DNA from: Collinsella sp.
Lineage (GTDB): Bacteria; Actinomycetota; Coriobacteriia; Coriobacteriales; Coriobacteriaceae
DNA: 20,762 nucleotides
Direction: 5' to 3'
NCBI GenBank assembly: GCA_019414325.1
Contig: DXMG01000021.1
Coordinates: forward strand, 1 to 20,762
In this document: positions 12,946 through 20,762 of the stretch, in pieces
Position numbering within the stretch: the first letter of the stretch is position 1
How the letters are laid out: each line of letters starts with the position of its first letter
The notes under the pieces: generated by a model
The model's input: only the letters and a program-made list of their open reading frames with translations
What the model was told of the DNA's origin: nothing
Databases searched by the model: none
Made by a program: the position numbers and the translations under genes

Positions 12946-14901
12946 CTAGTTGGTCGTACCGGAATCGCCGCCCGTACCCGAACCCGAACCCGAGCCAGAA
13001 AGTGCAACCGTCAGCGTAATCGTGCTGTCGGTGGACTGCTTGCCGGTGGGGGAGACGCCCGTAACGGTGGCATCCTCGTTACCGCTCACGGGATTGCCGT
13101 TCTGGTCACAGAAGCCAATGTTATAGAAACCGGCGTTGTTGAGCGCGGTAACGGCGGCGGAAATGCTCTTGCCGTATAGGTTGCCCGGGACGGAGGCCTT
13201 GCCGGACTTCTTGGCAATGACGACGGTAATCGTGGCGCCGGGCTTCTGCTTGCCGCTGGGGTTCCAGCTGATCACGGTGCCCTCGGTAACCGAGTCGTTC
13301 TCCTGGTAGCTCACGTCGACGCCAAAACCTGCCATATCGAGGGCGTTGCGCGCCTGGGCCTCGGTCATGTCGGTCAGGTCGGGGACGGACGTGGTATCCG
13401 GGCCGCTCGAGACCTTATACGAGATGGTCGTGCCCTTCTCGACTTCCTTACCGGCTTCGGTGCCCTGCTCAAAGACCTGGCCCTCATCGGCCTCGTTGGC
13501 CTCCTCGGAGGCGTTGCCCTTCAGGCCAACGCTTGCCAGCGCGGCTTCTGCCTGGTCCTTGGTCAGGCCGACAAGCCTGGGAACCTCAACCTTCTCGGAG
13601 GGCTTGGGGCCCTTGGAGATCACCAGGTTCACCTTGGTGCCCTTGGCCTTCTTGGTGTGGCCGTTGGGCGTTTGCTCGGCGACCTTGCCTTCGTCGACAT
13701 CGTCGTTGTAGCTTTGGTCGATGGTGCCGACCTCGAGGCCGGCTTCCTTGATCTGCTCGACGGCAGTCTGCTGGTCCTTGCCCAGTACATCGGGAACGGT
13801 GACCTGCTCGCCGCCAAAGAGTCCTGTGGCAAATGCCACCACGATGCCGATGACGGCAACGGCTGCCACCACGGCGGCGATGATCTTGTTCTTGTTGGAT
13901 TTGGGTTTTTCGACCTCGTAGGAGCCGGTGGAGCCCGAAACCGAGCTACGGGCGGTATTCTGGCCGCTCACGCCCGAGACGGGACGCACCATGGCGCGCG
14001 TCTGATCGGAAAGCTCGCGAGTCTTGGTGGCGCCCAGCTCGCCGGGGGCACCGATGATGCGCGTGGGCTCCGAGATGTTGACGGCACGGCCCGACAGGTA
14101 GCTGTTGAGCACCTGACGAAGCTCTTCGGCGGTCTGGAAGCGGTTTGCCGGGTCCTTCTCCATGCACTTGAGGATGATGCGCTCAAGGTCGGCGTCGACA
14201 CCGGAGTTGATCTGGCTCGGTGGAATAGGCAGCTCGTTGACCTGCTTGAGTGCGACCGAGATAGCGTCGTCACCGTCAAAGGGAACGCGGCCGGTGGCGC
14301 ACTCATACATCACGACGCCCAGCGAGTAGATATCCGAGGTGGGGCCGAGGTCCTGACCACGGGTCTGCTCGGGGCTGACGTAGTGGGCGGTTCCCAGCAC
14401 GTTGTTGTCTTGCGTGAGGTGGCTGTTCTTGGCGCGCGCGATGCCAAAGTCCATTACCTTGATGTTGCCGTCGGGCAGCACCATGATGTTCTGCGGCTTA
14501 ATGTCGCGGTGGATGATCTCATGCTTGTGAGCGACCGAAAGCGCGGAGCTGATCTGCGAGCCGATCTGGGCGACCTTCTTGGGGTCGAGGGCGCCGTGGC
14601 TCTTGATGCCGCTCTTAAGGTCGGTACCGCGCAGGTACTCCATGACGATGTAATAGGTGTCGCCGTCCTTGCCCCAATCGTAGACGCCCACGATATAGGG
14701 GGAGGAGAGACCGGCTGCTGCCTGGGCCTCCTGCTTAAAGCGTGCGGCGAAGGTTGCGTCGCCAGCATACTGTGGCAGCATGATCTTGACGGCTACCGTG
14801 CGGTCGAGGACCTGGTCCTGTGCACGGTAGACGGTCGCCATGCCGCCTGTTCCCACCTTATCCTTGAGGAGGTATCTTCCCCCGAGGACCCTCTGTTCCA
14901 T
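12946..14901 (-). CDS. pknB: PASTA-domain serine/threonine protein kinase
   Basis: Encodes 651 residues. The ATG at 14901 has AGGAG 5 bases upstream, better than the ATG at 14916. The kinase domain (about 8-270) is complete: glycine loop GTGGMATVYRA, Lys in VAVKIM, catalytic HRDIKPQN (131-138), DFG, and SPEQ in place of APE. A Pro/Ser/Thr-rich juxtamembrane stretch is followed by one membrane helix (about 340-363) and four extracellular PASTA repeats, each starting with a VP motif (VTVPDV, VEVPRL, TSVPDL, ASVPGN), then a Gly/Ser tail. PASTA domains bind peptidoglycan fragments and lipid II; the kinase then phosphorylates cell-wall and division proteins. It is the last gene of the cluster, 132 bases after the RodA-PBP stop. 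The cytoplasmic PP2C encoded upstream should reverse its action. Confidence 0.95.
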   Translation of the reverse strand: MEQRVLGGRYLLKDKVGTGGMATVYRAQDQVLDRTVAVKIMLPQYAGDATFAARFKQEAQAAAGLSSPYIVGVYDWGKDGDTYYIVMEYLRGTDLKSGIKSHGALDPKKVAQIGSQISSALSVAHKHEIIHRDIKPQNIMVLPDGNIKVMDFGIARAKNSHLTQDNNVLGTAHYVSPEQTRGQDLGPTSDIYSLGVVMYECATGRVPFDGDDAISVALKQVNELPIPPSQINSGVDADLERIILKCMEKDPANRFQTAEELRQVLNSYLSGRAVNISEPTRIIGAPGELGATKTRELSDQTRAMVRPVSGVSGQNTARSSVSGSTGSYEVEKPKSNKNKIIAAVVAAVAVIGIVVAFATGLFGGEQVTVPDVLGKDQQTAVEQIKEAGLEVGTIDQSYNDDVDEGKVAEQTPNGHTKKAKGTKVNLVISKGPKPSEKVEVPRLVGLTKDQAEAALASVGLKGNASEEANEADEGQVFEQGTEAGKEVEKGTTISYKVSSGPDTTSVPDLTDMTEAQARNALDMAGFGVDVSYQENDSVTEGTVISWNPSGKQKPGATITVVIAKKSGKASVPGNLYGKSISAAVTALNNAGFYNIGFCDQNGNPVSGNEDATVTGVSPTGKQSTDSTITLTVALSGSGSGSGTGGDSGTTN

Positions 14902-15033
14902 TCCTGCTCCTAACATAACTATTCGCTCAACGATGTGTGTAGTACCTACGATGTGGCCGCTGGGGCCGTGTGGCGCGTTGCCGCTAACTCTTCGGCCGCG
15001 GCGCGCCTCGGGTGTCCGATTCGATCATGGGCA

Positions 15034-17904
15034 TCACGCTCCCTGTGCGGCAAGCGCCGCGGTCAGGACGATGCCGGCGATCTTGGCGGCCTTGACGTCA
15101 TGCTTGTCGTAATCCTCTAAGGCCACCGAGATAGCGACCGTGGGTGAATCGTAAGGTGCAAAGCCAACGAACATCGAGTTGACGTTGGTGCCGCCGGTTT
15201 CGGCCGAGCCGGTCTTGCCGGCGACCTTGACGCCGGGGATTTGGGCATCGGTGCCGGTGCCGGACTGGACGACGGCAAGCATGGCCTGCTTGACCTGGTC
15301 GGCCGTGGCGGAGCTGACGGCCTGACCCAGCGAGCGGGACTGCGTGGTCTTGACCACGGTTCCGTCCGGGGCGAGTACCTGGGCTACAAAGTACGGGTCC
15401 ATGACCACGCCGCTGTTAGCGATGGCGGCGGCAATCACGGCGTTTTGCATGACGGTGGTCTGCGGGCCGGGCGTGTGGTCCATGCCGACAGGCTGGCCGG
15501 CGCCGGCCCAGGCGGTCTCCCACTCGGTCATGAGCGACGGGTCGGCCATGATGGAGGCCGCGGAGGTCAGGTCCTGGCCGAGCTTTTGGCCGTAGCCAAA
15601 GGCGTTGGCAAACTGCACGAGCGTGTTTGCGCCAACTTCGTTTGCCACCTGGCCGAAGACGACGTTGGAGGACACGGCAAAGGCCTGCTGCAGGCTGATG
15701 GTGCCGTAGCTCTCGTTGGCATCGTTGGTGACCGGTGCGTTGCCGATGTCCATGGAGCCGGGCGCCTGGTAGGTGCTGGTAAGGCTGGCGGTACCGGTCT
15801 CGAGTGCCGCGGAAAGCGTAACGACCTTAAACGTTGAGCCCGGCGTGTACAGCGCGTCCATGGCGCGATTGTACATGGAGCCGTCCTCGCCGCCGCCCGT
15901 CTGCAGCAGGGCATCGATGTTGGTGTTGTCGTAGGTGGGCGAGCTGGCACATGCGAGCACCGCGCCGGTACGCGGGTCGATGACCACTACAGCGCCCTTA
16001 AAGCCCTTGAGTGCCTGCTCGGCCGCCGTCTGGATGCGCGAGTCGATGGTGAGCTTGGCGGTGTTGCCCGGCTGGGTCTGGCCCGCGAGCGACGCGATGG
16101 CGTTGTTCCAGCTGGAGTAGTCCTTAGAACCGGTGAGCGTGTCGTTCATGACGCTCTCGATGGCGGTGGTGCCATACTGCTGGCTCACGTAGCCAACCAC
16201 GTGCGCTGCCAGGTTACCGTTGGGGTAGGAGCGTACGTAGGTGCCGTCCTCCTGCTGCAGCGACTCGGCCAGCGTCACGCCGTCGGACGTGATGATGGAG
16301 CCGCGCTGGATGTACTTGGAGCGGGCGATGGTGTGGTTGTTGGTCGGCATGTCCTGATAGTCCTTGGCCTTAATGACCTGGACATAGGTGAGGTTGCCGA
16401 TAAGGATGGCGAACAGCGCCGTAAAGGCGAGCACCGCACGGGTTAGACGGTTGGCGAGCGCAACGCGGCCGAGCACACCGGATTCAGGCGTGTCGAGCAG
16501 GCGACGGCGCATGCGCGAGCCGACGGAATGGCTGCCGCTGCCGTAGGAAGACGAGGTGGCAAAGCGCGTGCCCGTCGGGGCGGCGGAAGATGCGACCTGA
16601 TCATCGGTGATGGCGGCCATGGTGCCGGTGCCGGTAAGCTCGGCCTCGCGTCCGGTCGCCTCGTCACCGGCGCGCAGCAGGAGCGCGACGATGATGAAGC
16701 TCGCCAGCAGCGAGGAGCCGCCCTGGCTCATAAAGGGCAGGGTGACGCCGGTCAGCGGGATCAGGCGGGTTACGCCGCCAACGATCAAAAAGGCCTGGAA
16801 GCTGATGGCTGCCGTAAGACCGGTGGCGCTAAAGGCGGCAAGGTCGGACTTTGCGCGGGCAGCTGTGGTGAGGCCACGCACGGCAAAGAGCATAAACAGG
16901 ATGAGCACGGCGCCGCCGCCCAAAAGGCCCATCTCCTCGCCGATAGCCGAGAAGATAAAGTCGGACTCGACGACAGGGATGTTGTTGGCCATGCCGTTGC
17001 CGATGCCAACACCGACCAGACCGCCATCGGCAAGCGAGAAGAGCGACTGGACGATCTGGTAGCCCTGGCCCTGGGCGTCCTTAAACGGATCGAGCCAAAC
17101 CTGGAAACGCACCTGAACGTGAGACAGGAACTTGTAGGCGCCCACGGCCCCAACAGCTAAGAGCGCAAGGCCGATAATGACATACGAAAAGCGCCCCGTG
17201 GCAACGTAGAGCATCAGCAAGAAGATGGTGTAGAACAGCACGGCCGAACCCAGGTCGCGTTCGAAGACGACGACGAGCAGGCACACACCCCACACGGCAA
17301 ACAGCGGCAGCAGCAGTCGCAGGCGAGGGATCTTAAAGCCCAGAATCTTGCGGTTGGAGATAGAGAGCAGCTCGCGGTTCTCGGCCAGGTACCCGGCTAG
17401 GAACAGCACGATAAAGACCTTGGCGAACTCGCCGGGCTGGATGGTAAAGCCCGCGATGCGAATCCACAGCTTGGAGCCCGAGATCGTGGTGCCGATAAAG
17501 ATGGGCAGCATCAGCAGGATGATGCCGATAATGCCAAAGGTGTACTTGTAGCGCATGACCACGTCGAGGTTTTTGACCAGTGCGAGCGTTCCCACCATGA
17601 GCGCCACCGAGACAAACAGGATGATGAGCTGTGAGATGGCGAGAGCGGGGGCGAGACGCGTCACGAACGTGATGCCGATGCCCGAAAGCACAAAGACAAT
17701 GGGCAGGATGGCGGGGTCGGCACCGGGCGCCAAGATGCGCACGGCAATGTGGGCCGCGGCAAAGGCGGCAAAGAGGCCGATCGGTACGGCGAGCGTCTCA
17801 AAGGAGATGGCAGCGCCCGCGGTGAGCACGTACATCGCATACAGCAGGATGACGGGGAACGCCGAGGCGATGAGCAAGAGCAGCTCGGTGTTGCGGCGAC
17901 TCAT
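15034..17904 (-). CDS. RodA/FtsW glycosyltransferase fused to a class B penicillin-binding protein
   Basis: Encodes 956 residues. The ATG at 17904 has AAGGGAG 8 bases upstream; a GTG at 17913 abuts that site. Residues about 1-420 are a polytopic SEDS polymerase (many Leu/Val/Ile-rich helices; PLTGVTLPFMSQGGSSLLA near the end is the SEDS signature). A Ser/Arg-rich linker and another membrane helix (about 480-510) lead to a class B transpeptidase with all three motifs: Ser690-Thr-Phe-Lys693, Ser745-Ser-Asn747 and Lys897-Thr-Gly. The protein joins lipid II polymerisation and crosslinking in one chain, activities that in most actinobacteria are split between adjacent rodA and pbpA genes. The join is continuous and in frame. 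To my knowledge, fused forms occur in Coriobacteriia. It starts 17 bases after the PP2C stop in the same operon. Confidence 0.92.
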   Translation of the reverse strand: MSRRNTELLLLIASAFPVILLYAMYVLTAGAAISFETLAVPIGLFAAFAAAHIAVRILAPGADPAILPIVFVLSGIGITFVTRLAPALAISQLIILFVSVALMVGTLALVKNLDVVMRYKYTFGIIGIILLMLPIFIGTTISGSKLWIRIAGFTIQPGEFAKVFIVLFLAGYLAENRELLSISNRKILGFKIPRLRLLLPLFAVWGVCLLVVVFERDLGSAVLFYTIFLLMLYVATGRFSYVIIGLALLAVGAVGAYKFLSHVQVRFQVWLDPFKDAQGQGYQIVQSLFSLADGGLVGVGIGNGMANNIPVVESDFIFSAIGEEMGLLGGGAVLILFMLFAVRGLTTAARAKSDLAAFSATGLTAAISFQAFLIVGGVTRLIPLTGVTLPFMSQGGSSLLASFIIVALLLRAGDEATGREAELTGTGTMAAITDDQVASSAAPTGTRFATSSSYGSGSHSVGSRMRRRLLDTPESGVLGRVALANRLTRAVLAFTALFAILIGNLTYVQVIKAKDYQDMPTNNHTIARSKYIQRGSIITSDGVTLAESLQQEDGTYVRSYPNGNLAAHVVGYVSQQYGTTAIESVMNDTLTGSKDYSSWNNAIASLAGQTQPGNTAKLTIDSRIQTAAEQALKGFKGAVVVIDPRTGAVLACASSPTYDNTNIDALLQTGGGEDGSMYNRAMDALYTPGSTFKVVTLSAALETGTASLTSTYQAPGSMDIGNAPVTNDANESYGTISLQQAFAVSSNVVFGQVANEVGANTLVQFANAFGYGQKLGQDLTSAASIMADPSLMTEWETAWAGAGQPVGMDHTPGPQTTVMQNAVIAAAIANSGVVMDPYFVAQVLAPDGTVVKTTQSRSLGQAVSSATADQVKQAMLAVVQSGTGTDAQIPGVKVAGKTGSAETGGTNVNSMFVGFAPYDSPTVAISVALEDYDKHDVKAAKIAGIVLTAALAAQGA

Positions 17905-17920
17905 AAGCGGCACTCCCTTT

Positions 17921-19855
17921 CTAATTCTTATCGGAGGCTTCGGCCTCGGCGGACTGTTCGGCGGTTTTCTCGGAATCTGATTCGGAGGTCGATCCCTGAT
18001 TGGTGTTGTCGCGAATCGTTTGCGCGTCGATCACCTGGCGGGTCTGCTCCTCGTCGATCTGGTGGCGGTACTTGGATATCGTGTCCTGCGCATCGTCGAC
18101 ACTTGTTTGCGGAATACCCGCCTTGAGGCGGTTTTGCGTGTCTTCGGGCAGGTCGGATAGCTTGATGCTGGTTTCGCTTTCGAGCCAGTGGAGCTTGAGT
18201 CCGAGCGGCTTGCCGGGCAGGCCGCGCCAGACGGCGACATTGCCCTGGTAGGTACCCAGGTAGTACGAGCCGGTGACACCCGTGTAGGCCCAGATGCCAG
18301 CTGCCAGCACAAAGACGAGGGCCAGGATGGCGGCGATAGTAATGTTGCGGCGACGCACGCGCTGCGCCTCGCGCATAACGCCATCGTCAACCAGGTCAAC
18401 GACTACTACGGTCACGTTGTCGTGGCCGCCGGCGGCAAGCGCCGCGTCCACTAGGTTGTCGACGCAGATTTGCGCGGTTGAGGACTGCGTGGCGATGTTC
18501 TCGATATCGCTATCGGGAATCATGCTCGAAAGGCCGTCGGAGCACAGGATCAGGCGGTCGCCTTCCTCGATATGCAGAGTGAAGTGGTCGGCATACATGG
18601 CGGGGTCCGAGCCCAGCGCGCGGGTGATGACCGAACGGTTGGGGTGGACGCGAGCCTCGTCTGCCGTGATCTCGCCGGCGTCCACGAGCTCCTCCACGTA
18701 GGAGTGGTCGCGGGTCACGCGGATGAGCGTGCCCTCGTGGAGCAGATAGGCGCGAGAGTCACCCACGTGGGCGATGGCGAGCGTGTCGTTTTCGATATAG
18801 GCGCAAGTGGCTGTGCAGCCCATGCCGGGCTTGCCCAGGCCATTCAAGGCAGCCTCGATTACGGCGGCGTTGGCTGCCTCGACGGCTGCGGCCAGGCGTG
18901 CTGCGTCGGCGGACTGCGGGGCCGTCTTGGCAATAGTCTCGACGGCGATGGAAGAGGCTACCTCGCCGGCGGCGTGACCGCCCATGCCGTCGCATACGCA
19001 AAAGAGCGGCGACTGCACCAGGTAGGAATCCTCATTGTGCGGGCGCACGCAGCCAACGTCGGAGCGGGCGCCCCACATGAGTTGTGTGGTGGTGCCGGCA
19101 TCATAGGTCGAGTCAGTCTCGATGCGCTCCTCGGTCAGGGGCTCAAAGCTCATGGTCGATCCGGGGTCTTTGAGCTTGGCCTCAACGGCGGCAACGTCGA
19201 TCTCGGCGGTGTCACCGGGAGAGACGGTGTCGGTCTCGACGTTTGATTCGGAATCGCCGGTGTCCGGGGAGTCGGGCTCCTCGGACACGCGGGCGGTCGA
19301 CTCGTCATCTTGCGGGCTGACGTTTATAGGCTCGGGTGTCGCAAAGTGCGACGGCGCGGGCGTGTTTTGCGACTGGGCGGCGGGCTCGGCCACGGCATCG
19401 GACTCGCTTGCGGGCGCAGGCTGCGGGGTCTTGGGTGCAGGGCCGTCCTCGGGGGATGTCCCCGCCTCGGGCGCCGGCGTAGACGCGGGCGCAACCTCGG
19501 ATGCCGGGGCTATGGGAAACGCCGGCGCGGCGGGCTCGGGTGCTGCAAACACCGCAGCGCTCTCGTTGATTGCCGCGGCGACGGGCTCTGCAAAGTGAGC
19601 CGGCGCCGGGGTTGCTTCGGGCGCTGTGGACTGTTCCGCAGCATGTGCGCCGATGGGCGCTGCTGCGGCATCCTCTTCGCCCTCGTTATCGGCGAGATCC
19701 GAAATATCATGCGTTACATGCGAAAGAGGCAGGGAGAACACGGTGTCCTCGGGCTCCACGGGTGTGGAGTCCGCCGGAGCGGCGTGGGCCGGTGCAGCTA
19801 CGGCGGCAGCCGGTGCCTCGGTCATGGTTGCGGACTTGTTCTCCTCGTCGATCAT
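17921..19855 (-). CDS. PP2C-family Ser/Thr phosphatase with long disordered N-terminus and membrane helix
   Basis: Encodes 644 residues; the ATG overlaps the FHA gene stop (ATGA), so translation is coupled. Residues 1-258 are Ala/Pro/Glu-rich with no fold. The catalytic domain is about 259-495: RSDVGCVRPHNEDSYL, CDGMGGHAAGE (metal-binding Asp-Gly), AHVGDSRAYL, LILCSDGLSSMI and GGHDNVTVVVVD, the complete set of PP2C motifs with metal-binding Asp residues. A membrane helix (about 502-525) and an outside Glu/Ser-rich tail follow. The protein should dephosphorylate the PknB kinase and its targets (PstP role in mycobacteria). Most PstP homologs begin close to the catalytic domain, so the roughly 260-residue extension is unusual; it could be an interaction or phosphorylation platform. 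A later start at Met11 is possible. Confidence 0.93.
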   Translation of the reverse strand: MIDEENKSATMTEAPAAAVAAPAHAAPADSTPVEPEDTVFSLPLSHVTHDISDLADNEGEEDAAAAPIGAHAAEQSTAPEATPAPAHFAEPVAAAINESAAVFAAPEPAAPAFPIAPASEVAPASTPAPEAGTSPEDGPAPKTPQPAPASESDAVAEPAAQSQNTPAPSHFATPEPINVSPQDDESTARVSEEPDSPDTGDSESNVETDTVSPGDTAEIDVAAVEAKLKDPGSTMSFEPLTEERIETDSTYDAGTTTQLMWGARSDVGCVRPHNEDSYLVQSPLFCVCDGMGGHAAGEVASSIAVETIAKTAPQSADAARLAAAVEAANAAVIEAALNGLGKPGMGCTATCAYIENDTLAIAHVGDSRAYLLHEGTLIRVTRDHSYVEELVDAGEITADEARVHPNRSVITRALGSDPAMYADHFTLHIEEGDRLILCSDGLSSMIPDSDIENIATQSSTAQICVDNLVDAALAAGGHDNVTVVVVDLVDDGVMREAQRVRRRNITIAAILALVFVLAAGIWAYTGVTGSYYLGTYQGNVAVWRGLPGKPLGLKLHWLESETSIKLSDLPEDTQNRLKAGIPQTSVDDAQDTISKYRHQIDEEQTRQVIDAQTIRDNTNQGSTSESDSEKTAEQSAEAEASDKN

Positions 19856-20268
19856 CGACGGTTCACCTTCATGACCACGTCGCCAATCTGGACTTCGTCG
19901 CCCTCACGCAGCGTCGCGGGCTCCACGAGCTGGCGGCCGTTGACGAGCGTGCCGTTAAGCGAGTTGAGGTCCTCGATGATGAGCGCCGGGCCCTGCAGCG
20001 AAAAGCGCGCATGCGAGGCCGAGACAAACGGCTCGTTGATGCAGATGTCCGAAGACGGCGAGCGGCCGACGATGACGGGGCCGAGCATGTCTACGTGGAT
20101 GCCGCGGATGCCGCGCGGACCCTTGTCCACATCGATCGTCCAAATGGCCGAGTCGCGGCGCTGTCCGCGCACAAGTCCCACGCCGGTCTTCATGACGGCG
20201 AACAGGAAGATATAGAGCAGGGCGACCAGGACGATGCGGCCTGCAAAAAGGACGATATCGATGTTCAT
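19852..20268 (-). CDS. fhaB: Membrane-anchored FHA-domain protein (FhaB-like)
   Basis: Encodes 138 residues, with AGGGGA upstream of the ATG at 20268. Residues 1-30 are an N-terminal membrane helix (IVLFAGRIVLVALLYIFLF), then a short linker and an FHA domain (about 60-138) with the phosphothreonine-binding set GRSPSSD, SASHA and LNSLNGTLVNG. It binds threonine-phosphorylated partners at the membrane, probably the PknB kinase or RodA. In mycobacteria FhaB/FipA sits at the same place in the cluster. Its stop overlaps the PP2C start; it begins 6 bases after the upstream FHA gene. Confidence 0.9.
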   Translation of the reverse strand: MNIDIVLFAGRIVLVALLYIFLFAVMKTGVGLVRGQRRDSAIWTIDVDKGPRGIRGIHVDMLGPVIVGRSPSSDICINEPFVSASHARFSLQGPALIIEDLNSLNGTLVNGRQLVEPATLREGDEVQIGDVVMKVNRR

Positions 20269-20274
20269 AAGAGA

Positions 20275-20762
20275 CTATCCCCTAAATTCAAAGGTGCTCA
20301 GGCCAAACGTCAGCAAATCGCCGTTGCGCAGCGGGCAGCGCGTAATGCGGCGGTTGTTGACGAGCGTGCCGTTGGTGGAATTGAGGTCCTCGATCGACCA
20401 ATCCGAGCCCGTAAAGGTGAGCTGGGCGTGGCGGCGCGACACGTTGGGGTCGCGCAGGGCAATGTCGGAAACTGAGCGCTCGCGACCGATGGTCACCTGT
20501 GCGGAGGTGATGCTATGGCTCTCGCCGCTCACGACATCGACGAGCTGGGCGAGCGGGCGCTGCGGGGCGCGAGTGCTCGCCATGTTGGAGGCGATGCCGG
20601 CTGCGGCGCCTAGGCCCACGGCGGCACCGGTCGCGGCGGCTCCACCCATGCCGGCAAGCGCGTCGCGCGAGACGGTCTGCGGCACCGGGATGGGTGCGGC
20701 GGCGGGGTCGGGGACGCTAGGCGCGAAGGGGTCTGCCACGGCAAGCGGGTCGGGGGCGGCGG
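20275..20762 (-). CDS. FHA-domain protein, FhaA-like, 5' end beyond the window
   Basis: At least 162 codons are visible. The frame stays open to the edge of the window, and its first visible residues (a Pro/Ala/Asp-rich AAPDPLAVADPF stretch) suggest that the GTG at 20739 is an internal Val, so the true start is outside. Next comes an Ala/Gly-rich hydrophobic stretch (about 20590-20660), then a C-terminal FHA domain with GRERSVSD, SRRHA and LNSTNGTLVNN, all key residues present. In actinobacteria FhaA has an N-terminal DUF3662 domain, which would lie outside if present. It is the first gene of the cluster visible here and reads into fhaB after 6 bases. Confidence 0.85.
   Translation of the reverse strand, partial: AAPDPLAVADPFAPSVPDPAAAPIPVPQTVSRDALAGMGGAAATGAAVGLGAAAGIASNMASTRAPQRPLAQLVDVVSGESHSITSAQVTIGRERSVSDIALRDPNVSRRHAQLTFTGSDWSIEDLNSTNGTLVNNRRITRCPLRNGDLLTFGLSTFEFRG

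Noticed and set aside
13657..14913. 418-codon plus-strand frame opposite pknB; similar long frames at 15241-15837, 16528-17160 and 19310-20475
   Set aside because: The opposite strand encodes complete, motif-rich proteins; these are shadows produced by high GC third positions.

Overview
The window looks like the chromosome of a coriobacterium, most probably a Collinsella or close relative. The grounds are its moderately high GC content, an actinobacterial-type fhaA-fhaB-PP2C-rodA/pbp-pknB cluster in which the RodA and PBP genes are fused into one frame, and a LAXTG (not LPXTG) sortase signal on a surface protein. The organism is inferred from gene content; no marker gene is present.

Bases 1-12794 are the right-hand part of an integrated mobilizable element. 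Its right boundary is well defined: a tyrosine integrase (11310-12557, minus) lies about 190 bases from a 45-base 3' fragment of a tRNA-Arg(CCT) gene (12750-12794) that lacks its 5' half. The left boundary is outside the window. From left to right the element carries: a large LAXTG-anchored, Ala-rich coiled-coil surface protein with a central CAP domain (126-3425); a small secreted protein with a charged linker and GHW(E)/GHYE motifs (3491-4144); a roughly 390-base non-coding tract full of stem-loops (4374-4761), a candidate oriT; a tandem ribbon-helix-helix MobC-like protein and a MOBP-like relaxase, overlapping (4772-6548); a 41-residue hydrophobic/cationic peptide whose Shine-Dalgarno lies in a hairpin (6736-6861); a translationally coupled operon of three metallophosphoesterases with a structured leader (7127-9209); a convergent coiled-coil protein (9263-9841, minus); a gene-poor, inverted-repeat-rich stretch (9857-10449); then, on the minus strand, a winged-helix protein and an excisionase-like protein, followed by the integrase. 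No type IV secretion genes are visible, so transfer would need machinery encoded elsewhere or left of the window.

Bases 12795-20762 are chromosomal backbone. The native tRNA terminator and the terminator of the minus-strand cell-wall kinase operon face each other at 12806-12893. The operon runs right to left: FhaA-like FHA protein (cut by the window edge), membrane-anchored FhaB-like FHA protein, PP2C phosphatase with a very long disordered N-terminus and one membrane segment, a RodA/FtsW-transpeptidase fusion, and a PknB kinase with four PASTA repeats. Together they would form a circuit in which the PASTA kinase senses cell-wall fragments, the PP2C phosphatase reverses the signal, FHA proteins read phosphothreonine, and the fused polymerase/transpeptidase builds peptidoglycan.
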